64,000 nucleotides of DNA from Actinospineispora acaciae DSM 45401 (GTDB lineage: Bacteria; Actinomycetota; Actinomycetes; Mycobacteriales; Pseudonocardiaceae), in NCBI RefSeq assembly GCF_000620785.1, contig NZ_JIAI01000019.1, positions 37,226-101,225 on the forward strand. Direction: 5' to 3'. The stretch's first letter is position 1. Each line of letters opens with the position of its first letter. The translations under genes and the position numbers were made by a program. The notes below the pieces were generated by a model. It was not told the DNA's origin. It saw only the letters and a list, made by a program, of their open reading frames with translations, and did not search any database. Below are positions 17,348 through 26,055 of this stretch, in pieces.

Positions 17348-18283
17348 GTGATCGAGGAGTTGAGCCTGCGCCAGCTTTCGTACTTCGTCGCCGCGGCCGA
17401 GGCGGGCACGATGACCGCGGCGGGTGCCGAGCTGCACGTGTCGCAGTCGGCGGTGTCGCTGGGGGTGTCCGAGCTGGAGCGCCAGCTCGGGGTGCGGCTG
17501 GTGCTGCGCCGGCGGGCGCACGGGCTGACCCTCACGGCGGCGGGGCGCGAGCTGATCGGGCCGGCGCGGGCGCTGCTGCGGCTGGCCGAGGAGTTGCGCG
17601 CCGGGGCCGGCGAGCTGGGCAGCGCGCTGCGCGGGCGGCTGGTGGTGGGCTGTTTCCAGACCATCGGGCCGTTCGTGATGCCGGCCCTGCTGGACAGCTT
17701 CCGCGCCGCGCACCCGGCCGTCGAGCTGGACTTCGTGGAGGGCTCGCTGGTCGACCTCCAGGAGATGCTGCTGGACGGGCAGTGCGAGGTGGCGCTGCTC
17801 TACGACCTGGACCTCGGCCCCGCCGTGCACCGCGAGACCGTCTACCCGACCACGCCGCACGTGCTGCTCGCGCCGTCGCACCCGCTCGCCGCGCTGACCG
17901 AGATCCGGCTCGCCGACCTCGCCGGCCACGACATGATCATGCTCAACTTCCCGCCCAGCGAGCACTACTTCGCCTCGCTGCTGGCCGCCGCCGGGGTGAC
18001 GCCGAGGGTGCGGCACCGCACCGTCAACTTCGAGATGGTCAGGTCGCTGGTGGCCAGGGGGCACGGCTACTCGATGCTCATCCAGCGGCCGGCCGTGGAG
18101 GTCAGCTACGAGGGCCGGCCGCTGGTCAGCCGGCCGATCGCGGATCCTCTCGACCCGATGGAGGTGGTGCTGGCGTGGCCGTCCACCGCGCCGCCCACCC
18201 GCCGCGCGCGGGCCTTCGCCGACCACTGCCACCGGGTGCTGGGCGAGCGCGCAGCGGCTGACAAATACCCCGACTCACCCTGA
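17348..18283 (+). CDS. LysR-family transcriptional regulator
   Basis: A 311-residue regulator with an N-terminal winged helix (about 4-63: LRQLSYFVAAAEAGTMTAAGAELHVSQSAVS in parts) and a periplasmic-binding-like effector domain from VVGCFQTIGPFVMP onward. GTG 17348 is preferred over TTG 17336. Divergence from the alkyltransferase gene suggests local regulation, but no T-N11-A operator is obvious. The last residues (DKYPDSP) are encoded by a GAGTCGGG-type repeat, so the C terminus appears to have been extended into the repeat. Confidence 0.88.
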   Translation: MIEELSLRQLSYFVAAAEAGTMTAAGAELHVSQSAVSLGVSELERQLGVRLVLRRRAHGLTLTAAGRELIGPARALLRLAEELRAGAGELGSALRGRLVVGCFQTIGPFVMPALLDSFRAAHPAVELDFVEGSLVDLQEMLLDGQCEVALLYDLDLGPAVHRETVYPTTPHVLLAPSHPLAALTEIRLADLAGHDMIMLNFPPSEHYFASLLAAAGVTPRVRHRTVNFEMVRSLVARGHGYSMLIQRPAVEVSYEGRPLVSRPIADPLDPMEVVLAWPSTAPPTRRARAFADHCHRVLGERAAADKYPDSP

Positions 18284-18304
18284 CAAATATCCCGACTCGC
18301 GGGC
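18258..18304. repeat. Intergenic GAGTCGGG repeat, copy 3 (TTTGTCA subtype, inverted orientation)
   Basis: The reverse complement reads CCCGCGAGTCGGGATATTTG followed by TCAGGGTGAGTCGGGGTATT and TGTCAG, nearly the same as 2706-2751. Unlike the other copies it lies between two same-strand genes, and it supplies the last codons and stop of the LysR gene. Confidence 0.75.
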
Positions 18305-18382
18305 GGTTTATGAGCGTTCCTTCTTATGTTGCGGAGTGATGCGCGTTTTACGGGGGTGGGGGCGGTGGGTGATGCTCGGGCT

Positions 18383-19603
18383 ATGGCAGTGGGGTTTGAC
18401 CCGTTTGAGCAGGAGTACCTGGCGGATCCGTATCGGAGGTTCGGTGGGTTGCCGGCGGTGTTCTACGAGCCTGCGCTGGACATGTGGGTGTTGAGCCGGT
18501 ACGCGGACATCGAGGCGGTGTTCCGGGATCCGGCGACGTTCTCGGCGGCGATCGCGCAGGACCCGATGTTCCCGCTCGCCGAGGCGGCGCGGGAGGTGCT
18601 GCGCGCCGGCGGGTTCGCGCCCGCGAAGACGATGTCCAACTGCGACCCGCCCGAGCACGCCCGGATCCGCCGGCACAACCTGCGGGCGTTCTCCGCGCGC
18701 CGGATCGCGGGGCTGGAGCCGATGGTCAGGGCGCGCGCCGGCGAGCTGATCGACGCCATGCTGGCCAAGCCGCGCGCGGACGCGGTGGCCGACCTCACCT
18801 TCCCGCTCCCGGCGTACATGATCTTCACGTTGATCGGCTTCCCGCCGGAGGACACCGAGACGCTCAAGAGCTGGGGCGTGGACCGGCTGGCGTTCTCCTG
18901 GGGGCGGCCGAGCGTCGACGAGCAGGTCGCCATCGCGGAGGGGATGGTCAGGTACTGGGAGTACTGCCGGCGGTTCGTGCGGCGGCGGATGGACGAACCG
19001 GCCGACGACTTCACCAGCGACCACCTGGCGGTGCACCGGGCGGACCCGGAGGCGCTGACCGTGGACGAGATCGTGAGCGTGGTGTACGGGCTGAGCTTCG
19101 CCGGCCACGAGACGACCGCCAACCTGGGCGCGAACGCGATCCGCCGGTTGCTGGAGCACCCCGAGCAGTGGCGCGCGCTGTGCGCCGACCCGGGCCTGAT
19201 CCCGAACGCGGTGGAGGAGGTGCTGCGCTACGACAACAGCGTGATCGCCTGGCGGCGGGTCACCACCCGGCCGGTGACGGTGGCCGGTGTGGACGTCCCG
19301 GCCGGGGCGAAGCTGCTGTTGTTGCTGGCCAGCGCGGACCACGACCCGGAGCGGTTCGACCAGCCCGGGCGGTTCGACGTGCGCAGGGCGGACGCGGCGC
19401 GCCACCTCGGCTTCGGCAAGGGCATCCACTTCTGCCTGGGCGCGCCGTTGGCCCGGATGGAGGTGCGGGTGGTGCTGGAGGAGCTCACCAGGCGGGCGCC
19501 GGACCTGGAGCTGGTGCCCGGCCAGCGGTGGGACTTCCCGGCCAACGTCTCGTTCCGGGGCCCTCGCGAGCTGTGGGTCCGCCTGAGAGACTCGGAGCCA
19601 TGA
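18383..19603 (+). CDS. Cytochrome P450
   Basis: A 406-residue soluble bacterial P450. The I-helix oxygen-activation motif is AGHETT (240-245), the K-helix ExxR is E279-R282, and the heme-binding loop FGKGIHFCLGAPLAR contains ligand Cys351. The substrate is unknown. ATG 18383 is in frame with a longer open frame from 18326 that has no RBS. It overlaps the next gene by 4 nt (ATGA), so P450 and the LURP-one-like protein are translationally coupled. No ferredoxin gene is adjacent, so redox partners must be encoded elsewhere. Confidence 0.93.
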   Translation: MAVGFDPFEQEYLADPYRRFGGLPAVFYEPALDMWVLSRYADIEAVFRDPATFSAAIAQDPMFPLAEAAREVLRAGGFAPAKTMSNCDPPEHARIRRHNLRAFSARRIAGLEPMVRARAGELIDAMLAKPRADAVADLTFPLPAYMIFTLIGFPPEDTETLKSWGVDRLAFSWGRPSVDEQVAIAEGMVRYWEYCRRFVRRRMDEPADDFTSDHLAVHRADPEALTVDEIVSVVYGLSFAGHETTANLGANAIRRLLEHPEQWRALCADPGLIPNAVEEVLRYDNSVIAWRRVTTRPVTVAGVDVPAGAKLLLLLASADHDPERFDQPGRFDVRRADAARHLGFGKGIHFCLGAPLARMEVRVVLEELTRRAPDLELVPGQRWDFPANVSFRGPRELWVRLRDSEP

Positions 19604-20199
19604 CAGCGCCGATGCACGTGCCGCGCTTCTTCGTCACCCAGAAGATCACCCTGATGGTCAACCGCTACCAGGTGTTCGGCGCCAACCCGGACGGCAGCGA
19701 GGGGCCGCTGCTGGCGTTCGCCCAGCAGAAGCGGATGGCGTTCAAGGAGCAGGTGACGTTCTACTCCGACGAGTCGAAGTCCCGCGCGGTGTTCTCGTTC
19801 AAGGCCCGGCAGCGGCTGGACGTGCACGCCGAGCACGACGTGTACGACGAGTCCGGCGCGCCGCTGGGCTATTTCCGCAAGGACTTCGGCGCCAGCCTGC
19901 TCCGCTCCACCTGGCACCTGTCCGGACCCGGCGGCCTGGATGCCGTCGGCCAGGAGCGCCGGCTCGGGATCGCGATCCTGCGCCGGGTGTGGGACTTCAT
20001 CCCGTACCTCGGTGACGTCTGGGTGCCGTTCGTGTTCCACTTCGACTTCACCGACAAGGCCACCGGGCGGCCGGTGCTCACCAGCGAGCGCCGCAAGTCG
20101 ATCAGGGACCGGTACACGGTGACGGTCTCGGACCCTCGGCTTGACTTCCGGCTGGCCGCGGCGATGGCGGTGGCGCTGGACGCGCTGCAGTCGCGCTGA
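19600..20199 (+). CDS. LURP-one/scramblase-like family protein
   Basis: A 199-residue protein with the pattern of the tubby-like LURP-one-related family: FFVTQKITLMVNRYQVF, LLAFAQQKRMAFKEQVTFYSDE, VFSFKARQRLDVHAEHDVYDESG and GYFRKDF. The family is related to phospholipid scramblases, but bacterial roles are not established. ATG 19600 overlaps the P450 stop (19601-19603), and GGAG lies 5 nt upstream. Confidence 0.8.
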   Translation: MTAPMHVPRFFVTQKITLMVNRYQVFGANPDGSEGPLLAFAQQKRMAFKEQVTFYSDESKSRAVFSFKARQRLDVHAEHDVYDESGAPLGYFRKDFGASLLRSTWHLSGPGGLDAVGQERRLGIAILRRVWDFIPYLGDVWVPFVFHFDFTDKATGRPVLTSERRKSIRDRYTVTVSDPRLDFRLAAAMAVALDALQSR

Positions 20200-20202
20200 G
20201 GC

Positions 20203-20619
20203 TCAGTCGTCCTCCAGGGCCACCTGCAGCCACCTGATGCGCGGCGGGTAGCGGACCACTACGTCCCACCCCTGGCGCTCCACCACCGTGCCGGGGCTCC
20301 AGTCCTCCACCATCTCGATCATTCCGTCCGCCTCGACGGTGGCCGAGGCGGTGGGCTTGTACTGCGCCTCGAAGCTGGACCGGTGGGCCTCGATGTACTC
20401 CTCCCTGGTCAGCGGCACCTCGGCGACGACCGCGGTGGTGGTGCCCTCGTGGGAGTTCAGCCCGTAGAAGGCGCGGCCGCAGCCGCACTCGCTTTCCACA
20501 TCCACCTCGGCGTCGTCGCAGATCGCACCCAGGCAGACCAGCTCGCCCTCGATGCACCAGTTGAAGTCGTTCAACCTCCGGCCCTGGGACCGACCGGTGG
20601 CCACCAATGTCTTGATCAT
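20203..20619 (-). CDS. Conserved actinobacterial hypothetical protein, Cys-rich
   Basis: A 138-residue protein starting MIKTLVATGRSQGRRLNDFNWCIEGEL and containing ESECGCGRAFYGLNSHEGTTTA. I recall similar small proteins in many actinomycetes (DUF7715-type), without known function. ATG 20619 follows GGGGGA at 7 nt spacing; the in-frame GTG one codon earlier is less likely. It ends 3 bp from the convergent LURP-one-like gene and is divergent from the MFS gene. Confidence 0.7.
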   Translation of the reverse strand: MIKTLVATGRSQGRRLNDFNWCIEGELVCLGAICDDAEVDVESECGCGRAFYGLNSHEGTTTAVVAEVPLTREEYIEAHRSSFEAQYKPTASATVEADGMIEMVEDWSPGTVVERQGWDVVVRYPPRIRWLQVALEDD

Positions 20620-20720
20620 CACAGGTTCCCCCTTTCGGGCACAGTGCTACCAGCGGGGGCCGACAGTTCCGGGGTAACCGCCTTGACCTGCAGCGTGGTC
20701 GAGGTTGCAGGGTATGAGGT

Positions 20721-22067
20721 ATGACCATGCGCGGCGAGCTGTTCGGCCCTCGGCGAAGAGCCACCACGGTCGGCGTGCTGCTGCTGATCCTGATGGTGGC
20801 CTTCGAGGCGATGGGCGTGGGCACGGCGATGCCCGCGCTGGTCGCGGAGCTGGGCACGGTGTCGCTGTACGCGCTGCCGTTCGTGGCGTTCATGGCGGCG
20901 GCGGTGTTCGGCACCGTGGTCGGCGGCCGGTGGTGCGACCTGTCCGGGCCGAGGGTGCCGCTGGTGCTGGCGCCGGTGCTGTTCGGCGCCGGGCTGGTGA
21001 CGGCGGGGACCGCGGGCTCGATGGCGCAGTTGCTGGTGGGGCGGGTGCTGCAGGGGCTCGGCGCGGGCAGCGTCACGGTGGCGATCTACGTGCTGATCGC
21101 GCTGCTCTACCCGGAGCGGATCCGGCCGGCGATGTTCGGCTCGATGTCCTCGGCGTGGGTGCTGCCGTCGCTGGTCGGGCCGCCGGTGGCCGGCCTGGTG
21201 ACCGAGCGGCTGTCCTGGCGGTGGGTGTTCTTCGGGCTGGTCCCGGTGGTGGTGCTGGCGCTCGCGCTGGTGGTTCCGGCCGTGCGCCGGCTCGATGGGC
21301 CGGATCCTTCCCGGGAGCGGGCGCCGAGGCGGCGCGGGCTGGTGCTGGCGGCGTTCGGCGCGGCGGCCGGGGTGTCCGGGATCAGCGCCGCGTCCGAACG
21401 GATCGGGGTGGGCGGGGCGCTGATCGCCGTCGGGGCGCTGGTGGTGCTGGTGCCCTCGATCCGCCGGCTGCTGCCCGCCGGGGTGTTCCGGGCGCGGCGC
21501 GGGGTGCCCACCGTGGTGGCCGCGCGCGGGCTGTGCGCCGCGCTGTTCTTCACCAGCAACTCCTACATCCCGCTGGCGCTGACCAGCACGCACCGCTGGT
21601 CGTTGGCCGCCGCCGGGATCCCGCTGGTGGTCGGCTCGCTGGGCTGGTCGGCGGCGTCCATCTGGCAGGGGCGCCATCCCGACCTGCCCAGGGCACGGCT
21701 GCTGCGGATCGGGTTCTGCCTGCTGGCCGCGGGGGCGGGCGCGTTGCTGCTGGTGGCGCCGAGCTGGGGGGTGGCGTGGCTGGCGGTGCCGGTGTGGGCG
21801 ATGGCCGGGCTGGGCATGGGGCTGTGCTTCCCGTCCGTGGCGTTCCTGCTGCTGCGGTTGTCCGACCCCGCCGAGGTCGGCTTCCACACCTCGGCCGCGC
21901 AGATGTCCGACCAGCTCGGCTCCGCGACCATGATCGCCGTGGGTGGTGGGTTGCTGGCGGTGCTCGGGACGCCGTCGGTCGCGCTGCCGGTCTTGTACGC
22001 GGTGCTGGCCGGGCTGGGCGTGGTGGGAGCCCTGATCGCCGGGAGGACGACCGTCGCCTCGGGATGA
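20721..22067 (+). CDS. MFS transporter (DHA-type drug/metabolite exporter)
   Basis: A 448-residue membrane protein with about 12-14 hydrophobic helices. The motif-A-like GGRWCDLSGPRVPL lies between TM2 and TM3, and the exporter-type LLVGRVLQGLGAGS marks TM4. The N-terminal TM1 is VGVLLLILMVAFEAMGVG. The substrate is not predictable. ATG 20721 or ATG 20727 is the start; the GAGG at 20713 fits 20727 slightly better. Confidence 0.88.
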   Translation: MTMRGELFGPRRRATTVGVLLLILMVAFEAMGVGTAMPALVAELGTVSLYALPFVAFMAAAVFGTVVGGRWCDLSGPRVPLVLAPVLFGAGLVTAGTAGSMAQLLVGRVLQGLGAGSVTVAIYVLIALLYPERIRPAMFGSMSSAWVLPSLVGPPVAGLVTERLSWRWVFFGLVPVVVLALALVVPAVRRLDGPDPSRERAPRRRGLVLAAFGAAAGVSGISAASERIGVGGALIAVGALVVLVPSIRRLLPAGVFRARRGVPTVVAARGLCAALFFTSNSYIPLALTSTHRWSLAAAGIPLVVGSLGWSAASIWQGRHPDLPRARLLRIGFCLLAAGAGALLLVAPSWGVAWLAVPVWAMAGLGMGLCFPSVAFLLLRLSDPAEVGFHTSAAQMSDQLGSATMIAVGGGLLAVLGTPSVALPVLYAVLAGLGVVGALIAGRTTVASG

Positions 22068-22105
22068 GGTGGGATGATGCTCCCCCTTTCGAGAGGGGAC
22101 AGGTC

Positions 22106-23397
22106 ATGTCGCTCGAACAGCCGCGCACCCTGCTGGAGCAGTTGGTCGCCGAAGGGTCGTACACGAGTTCGAACGGCATGCGCGGGAGTTCCACCGTGAG
22201 ACGGGGCTGGCGGTCGCGTCGATGACCGCGCGCCATCTGCAGCGTCTTGCGTCCGGTCAGGCGACGAATCCGCACAAGGCGACCTCGCGGGTGCTCCAGC
22301 GGCAGTTCGGCCACCCGGTCGCGGAGTTGCTCGGTCCACTGGGCAGCCATGGCCAATCCGTCGATGCGGGCGCAGACTGGGCCTCCGGGGAGGATGACGA
22401 CATGCGCAGACGCACCCTCCTGCTCGGTGCGGTGGTGAGTGGCATGGTCGCCGGCGCGGAGCCGGTCCGCCGCAGTCTTGACGCAGCCCTGGCCCTCCAT
22501 ACGACGGTGCGAGACGTGGCCGACTGGGAGCGCACCGTCGACGAATACGCACGTCTCTCCGCGCAGGCTCGGGTGAGCCGGGATCAGTTGCTCCCGCATC
22601 TCCTGGCCGACCTGGACGAGGTGCGCACTCATCTCGCCGCCGCCGATGGGAGCTTGCGGCCGGCGCTGGCCGGCGTGTGCGCACGGCTGAGTGGCCTTGC
22701 CGCCGTCGCACTGGTGAGTGCCGGGTACTGGAGTGAGGCGGCACGGTACTGGCGCACCGCACAGCGGGCGGCCAGGTCGAGCGATGACCGCGACCTGAGC
22801 GGCCACATCGGGGGCCGGCGGGCGATCTTCAGCCTCTACGGTCCGGGAGGCACGGCGTCCACCCTGCGGATCGCCGATGACGTGCTTGCCGAGACCGGTG
22901 GCAAACCGTCGTCGGGCACGGCCTCGGCGCTGGGTGCTCGCGCTCAGGTCTTGGCCCTGGAAGGCGACCGAGCGGGCGCGCACAGCACCCTGTCCGAACT
23001 CGAACACGTCTTCGACGAGCTTGGCGATGCCATCCGCTCGGATCCGACCATGTGGGGTTGGTCGGAGCACCGCCTGCACCACACGCGAAGCTTTGTGCAC
23101 TCATACCTGGGGAACACCCGCGACGCCGGCCCCGCGCAGGACGCCGCGTTGGCCCTGTGCTCGCCGCGCTCGCTGGCGGTCGCCCAGGTCAAGTTCCACC
23201 AAGCGGCCTGCATGATCGTCTCGGGAGACGTCGTACAGGGAACCCACCACGTCGCCGAGGTGTACGAGTCGCTGGCCCCCGGACACCGCAATGGCCACAT
23301 GAGCACGTCCGCCATGTTCGCCCTCAACAAGGTGCCGGCACAGGCCGCGCGGCTGCGCGCCCTGCGTGAGGTGCGCGAGCTGGTGTCCAGCGCGTAG
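22106..23397 (+). pseudogene. Helix-turn-helix regulator with TPR-like C-terminal domain, interrupted by a one-base frameshift
   Basis: ATG 22106 has GAGAGGGG upstream and opens MSLEQPRTLLEQLVAEGSYT. At about 22160-22165 the coding sense moves to another frame, which continues EFERHAREFHRETGLAVASM, then TARHLQRLASGQATNPHKAT and VLQRQFGHPVAELLGP to the stop at 23397. Together these give the usual N terminus of a Streptomyces-type HTH regulator followed by a helical repeat domain of about 300 residues. Restoring one base in TAC-(N)AC-GAG rejoins the frames. It could be a true pseudogene, a strain-specific inactivation or a sequencing error. Confidence 0.8.
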
Positions 23398-23401
23398 TTC
23401 G

Positions 23402-23929
23402 TCAGCCGGTGACGGCGGCGAGCACCTGCTTCAGGGCGTGTTCGGCCAGGGCGCGGAGTTCGTCGTCGGTGCGGTCCTGGATGGGGTGGGGGACGAAGAC
23501 GGACGGGACCGCGCGGTAGCCGAGCGCGGCGGCCTGTGCCTCGGAGGCCGGCTCGAACACGGCGGACGCGATGAACGCCGTGACCACGCCCTGGGCCTCG
23601 AGGGAAACGAAGTCGTGCACACTGCACGACGTGCACGAGCCTCAATCGGCGAGCGCTTCGATCACCACGTCGCATTCGGCGCCGATCTCCCGGCGCAGGT
23701 CCATCGGGGCGGGCTTGGCGAACGTCGGCTTGCGGTAGCGGCGGACCGCGACGCCGCGCTCGGCGAGCAGCTCGGCCAGCCGGTCGAGGAAGACGTCGCC
23801 GCGCGGCTTGGAGATGTCCAGCAGCCCCACCCGCAGCCCGTCCAGCGTGGCAGGGCGCGCCAGCGGCTCGCGGTGCGTGGAGGCGCGCTCGTCGGTGGGG
23901 TCGAGGACGATCCGCCCGGTCAGGTCCAT
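23402..23929 (-). CDS. UGSC-family selenoprotein (in-frame TGA read as selenocysteine)
   Basis: From ATG 23929 the frame runs 95 residues to a TGA at 23644-23642, then continues open to TGA 23404-23402, giving 175 residues. Across the TGA the sequence reads EALAD-U-GSC-TSC-SVHDF, the hallmark of the UGSC (seleno)protein family, whose other members carry CGSC. The N-terminal half has a Rossmann-like LRVGLLDISKPRGDVFLDRLAELL. A perfect 8-bp hairpin with a GTG loop starts 11 nt after the TGA, as expected of a bacterial SECIS. GGAGGTTGACCC precedes the ATG. The gene overlaps the upstream thioredoxin-domain gene by 10 nt, so the two should be produced together. The biochemical role of the family is not established; a redox function is inferred. 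Confidence 0.88.
23612..23630 (-). promoter_or_regulatory. bSECIS-like hairpin downstream of the in-frame TGA
   Basis: On the minus strand GTCGTGCA-GTG-TGCACGAC forms a perfect 8-bp stem. It begins 11 nt after the TGA (23644-23642), so the apical loop is about 20 nt away and starts with G. Spacing, short loop and leading G fit bacterial selenocysteine insertion elements bound by SelB. An overlapping alternative pairing (TCGTGCAC with GTGCACGA) also exists. Confidence 0.65.
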
Positions 23930-25377
23930 GGGTCAACCTCCCTGGTCACCGGTTCGCTGCCGCCGGGCCCGCCGACCCAGCCGCCGATCACCGCCGAGAA
24001 CATCCCGGCGTCGCCGCCGGCGTGCACGATCATCAGCCCGCCGTCGCGGAACTTGGGCAGCGGGCCACTCGCCGCGCCGGGCGGGATGCCCAGCTCGATG
24101 CCGCCGGCGCCGCGCTCCAGCTCGGTGGGGTCCAGCCTCAGCGCCTCGGCCAGCTCGCTCTCCAGGCGTGCCCGCGACCAGCCGGCCTGGGCGAACGTCC
24201 GCCCGTGCTCCGGGCACACCACCAGGGTGGCGTCGAAGCCCATCGGCACCTTGGGATGGAACACCGCGCGCAGCCCGGCCGCCAGCGAGCGGGCCAGCGA
24301 CTCCGGGGTGCGGGAGATCTGGTCGGCCAGCCCGCGCGGGCCCTCGGCCGCGAACACGGTGACCGCCGATGCCCCCGGCGCGATCCCCCGCGACACCGAC
24401 AGCGGCTCCCACGGCGAGCCGCGCTCGTCCTCGGCGAAGCAGAACCCGAGCTTGCCGGGGTGGCCCAGGGTGGCCTGGTCGACCTGGCCGGGGCGCCCGC
24501 CGCCGACGTTGCGGATGACCAGCTGCAGCGCCCGCCCGATGGTGAGGTTGGCGCGGTTGCCCTGGCCGAGCGCGTTGCCCTTGGCGTTCATCCCGATCGA
24601 GCGCGCGATCGGCCCGTTCACCACGATCGCCGGCGCGGCGGGCCAGGTGGTGGCCAGCAGTCCGTGCGCGTTGAACTCGTCGGTGCAGGCGGCGTGCACG
24701 GCGGCCAGCACCACCGGCAGGTACTCCGGGCGGCAGCCGGCCATCACGGCATTGATCGCGACCTTCTCCACGGTCGCCTCGACCAGGTTCGGCGGCACGG
24801 TGGCCACCACGTCGTCGGGCGCGCGGGACGTCCCGGCCAGCATCCGCAGCACCCGCGCCGGGGTCGGTGGCACCACCGGCAACCCGTCCGACCAGCCCCT
24901 GTCGAACAGCGCCTCGGCCTCGTCCTCCAGCGCGCTGAGCTCGAGCGGCCGGGAGCGCAGCGCCGCGCCCCGGGTGCGGACCAGGATCTCGTCGGCCAGC
25001 TCGGGGTCGGCGGTGCGCGAGCCGCAGCCGGGCCGGTACTCGGGCAGCTCGGTGCCGAGGCCGGTGACGCCGGCCAGCTCCTCCCAGTCCGGGCGCAGCC
25101 AGCCCACGGTGCGCGCGGTCTCCGTGCCGTTCTCGAACCGCAGCAGGGTGGGTACGGTCTCGATGTCCAGCGCGAGGCTGACGTCCAGCGCGGTGTCGTC
25201 GCGGACGCCTGCCACCGACTCCGGGAACGTCGGGTCGTCCTGGGTGTACACCGTGACCGGGAGCGCGGCCAGCACCGGCTCGACCAGCTGACACGTGGGG
25301 CAGTCCCGCTTGACCACGGCGACCAGGCCGTCCGCCGGGATGCCGTGCGCCTCGGAGCTGGTGACCGGTTCGGGCAC
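23920..25377 (-). CDS. Thioredoxin-domain protein, partner of the UGSC selenoprotein
   Basis: A 485-residue protein. Residues about 10-115 are a thioredoxin fold with active site CPTC (Cys26, Cys29) and a cis-proline region ETVPTLLRF. The remaining about 350 residues form a separate domain with GWSDGLPVVPPTPARVL, VEKVAINAVMAGCRPEYLPVVLAA, IARSIGMNAKGNALGQGNRANLTIGRAL (in parts) and VCPEHGRTFAQAGWSR. I cannot name this second domain with confidence. Overlap with the UGSC gene argues that the two proteins work together, perhaps with the CPTC site reducing the Sec/Cys motif. GTG 25377 is the first start and has a weak RBS. Confidence 0.8.
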   Translation of the reverse strand: MPEPVTSSEAHGIPADGLVAVVKRDCPTCQLVEPVLAALPVTVYTQDDPTFPESVAGVRDDTALDVSLALDIETVPTLLRFENGTETARTVGWLRPDWEELAGVTGLGTELPEYRPGCGSRTADPELADEILVRTRGAALRSRPLELSALEDEAEALFDRGWSDGLPVVPPTPARVLRMLAGTSRAPDDVVATVPPNLVEATVEKVAINAVMAGCRPEYLPVVLAAVHAACTDEFNAHGLLATTWPAAPAIVVNGPIARSIGMNAKGNALGQGNRANLTIGRALQLVIRNVGGGRPGQVDQATLGHPGKLGFCFAEDERGSPWEPLSVSRGIAPGASAVTVFAAEGPRGLADQISRTPESLARSLAAGLRAVFHPKVPMGFDATLVVCPEHGRTFAQAGWSRARLESELAEALRLDPTELERGAGGIELGIPPGAASGPLPKFRDGGLMIVHAGGDAGMFSAVIGGWVGGPGGSEPVTREVDPWT

Positions 25378-25445
25378 GAACGCGATGCTAACCCGCGGCG
25401 GCAGCGCGCGCCCGGCTCAACAGCGACGCCCGGCATCATGGGCTG

Positions 25446-25997
25446 GTGGCGTTGACGGAGCTTCGGGTCGGCACGGTTGACGACGCCGAGGCGTGCTCGG
25501 TTCTGATGCGGCGGTCGGCGGAGGAGTTGTTTCCGCGCTTCTATCCGGAGCGGCTGGCGGCGAGCGCGATCCGGCACGTTCCGGTCGTCGATCTCCAGTT
25601 GCTCGCCGACGGCACCTACTTCGTCGCCGAGGCGGACGGGATGGTCGTGGCCTGTGGCGGTTGGAGCAGGCGGGACAAGCTCTACACCGGGTCCGGCGAC
25701 GCGACCGGCGACGTGCGCGACCTCGATCCGGCGTCGGAGCCGGCGCGGGTGCGCGCCATGTTCGTCCACCCGGAGTGGACCCGGCGCGGGCTGGGCAGGG
25801 CGATCCTGGTCGCCTGCGAGCGGGCCGCGCACGAGGCCGGGTTCGGCCAGATGACGCTGATGGCGACGTTGCCCGGCGTGCCGTTGTACCGGGCCTACGG
25901 TTTCCGGGCGCGCGACGACGTGGAGATCACCCTCCCGGACGGTGTCCGGCTGCCCTGCGTGGTGATGGACAAGTCGATCGACCTCGCGTGCCGATGA
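25446..25997 (+). CDS. GNAT-family N-acetyltransferase
   Basis: A 183-residue acetyltransferase. ELRVGTVDDAEACSVLMRRS starts the fold, and the acetyl-CoA site is VRAMFVHPEWTRRGLGRAIL (two arginine/glycine turns). It ends with the LPGVPLYRAYGFRARDDVEI segment. No substrate can be predicted. GTG 25446 is divergent from the thioredoxin/UGSC operon across 68 bp. Confidence 0.88.
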   Translation: MALTELRVGTVDDAEACSVLMRRSAEELFPRFYPERLAASAIRHVPVVDLQLLADGTYFVAEADGMVVACGGWSRRDKLYTGSGDATGDVRDLDPASEPARVRAMFVHPEWTRRGLGRAILVACERAAHEAGFGQMTLMATLPGVPLYRAYGFRARDDVEITLPDGVRLPCVVMDKSIDLACR

Positions 25998-26055
25998 GTT
26001 TCCGGTGCCCCGGACGGTCTACCTGGTAGACGACGTCCATCGAGGAGTGACAGCT

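Noticed and set aside
23642..23929. Reading the 95-codon frame and the 72-codon frame at 23402-23620 as separate small genes or a pseudogene
   Set aside because: The frames are contiguous in phase across one TGA, the junction spells the UGSC motif, and a SECIS-like hairpin is present.
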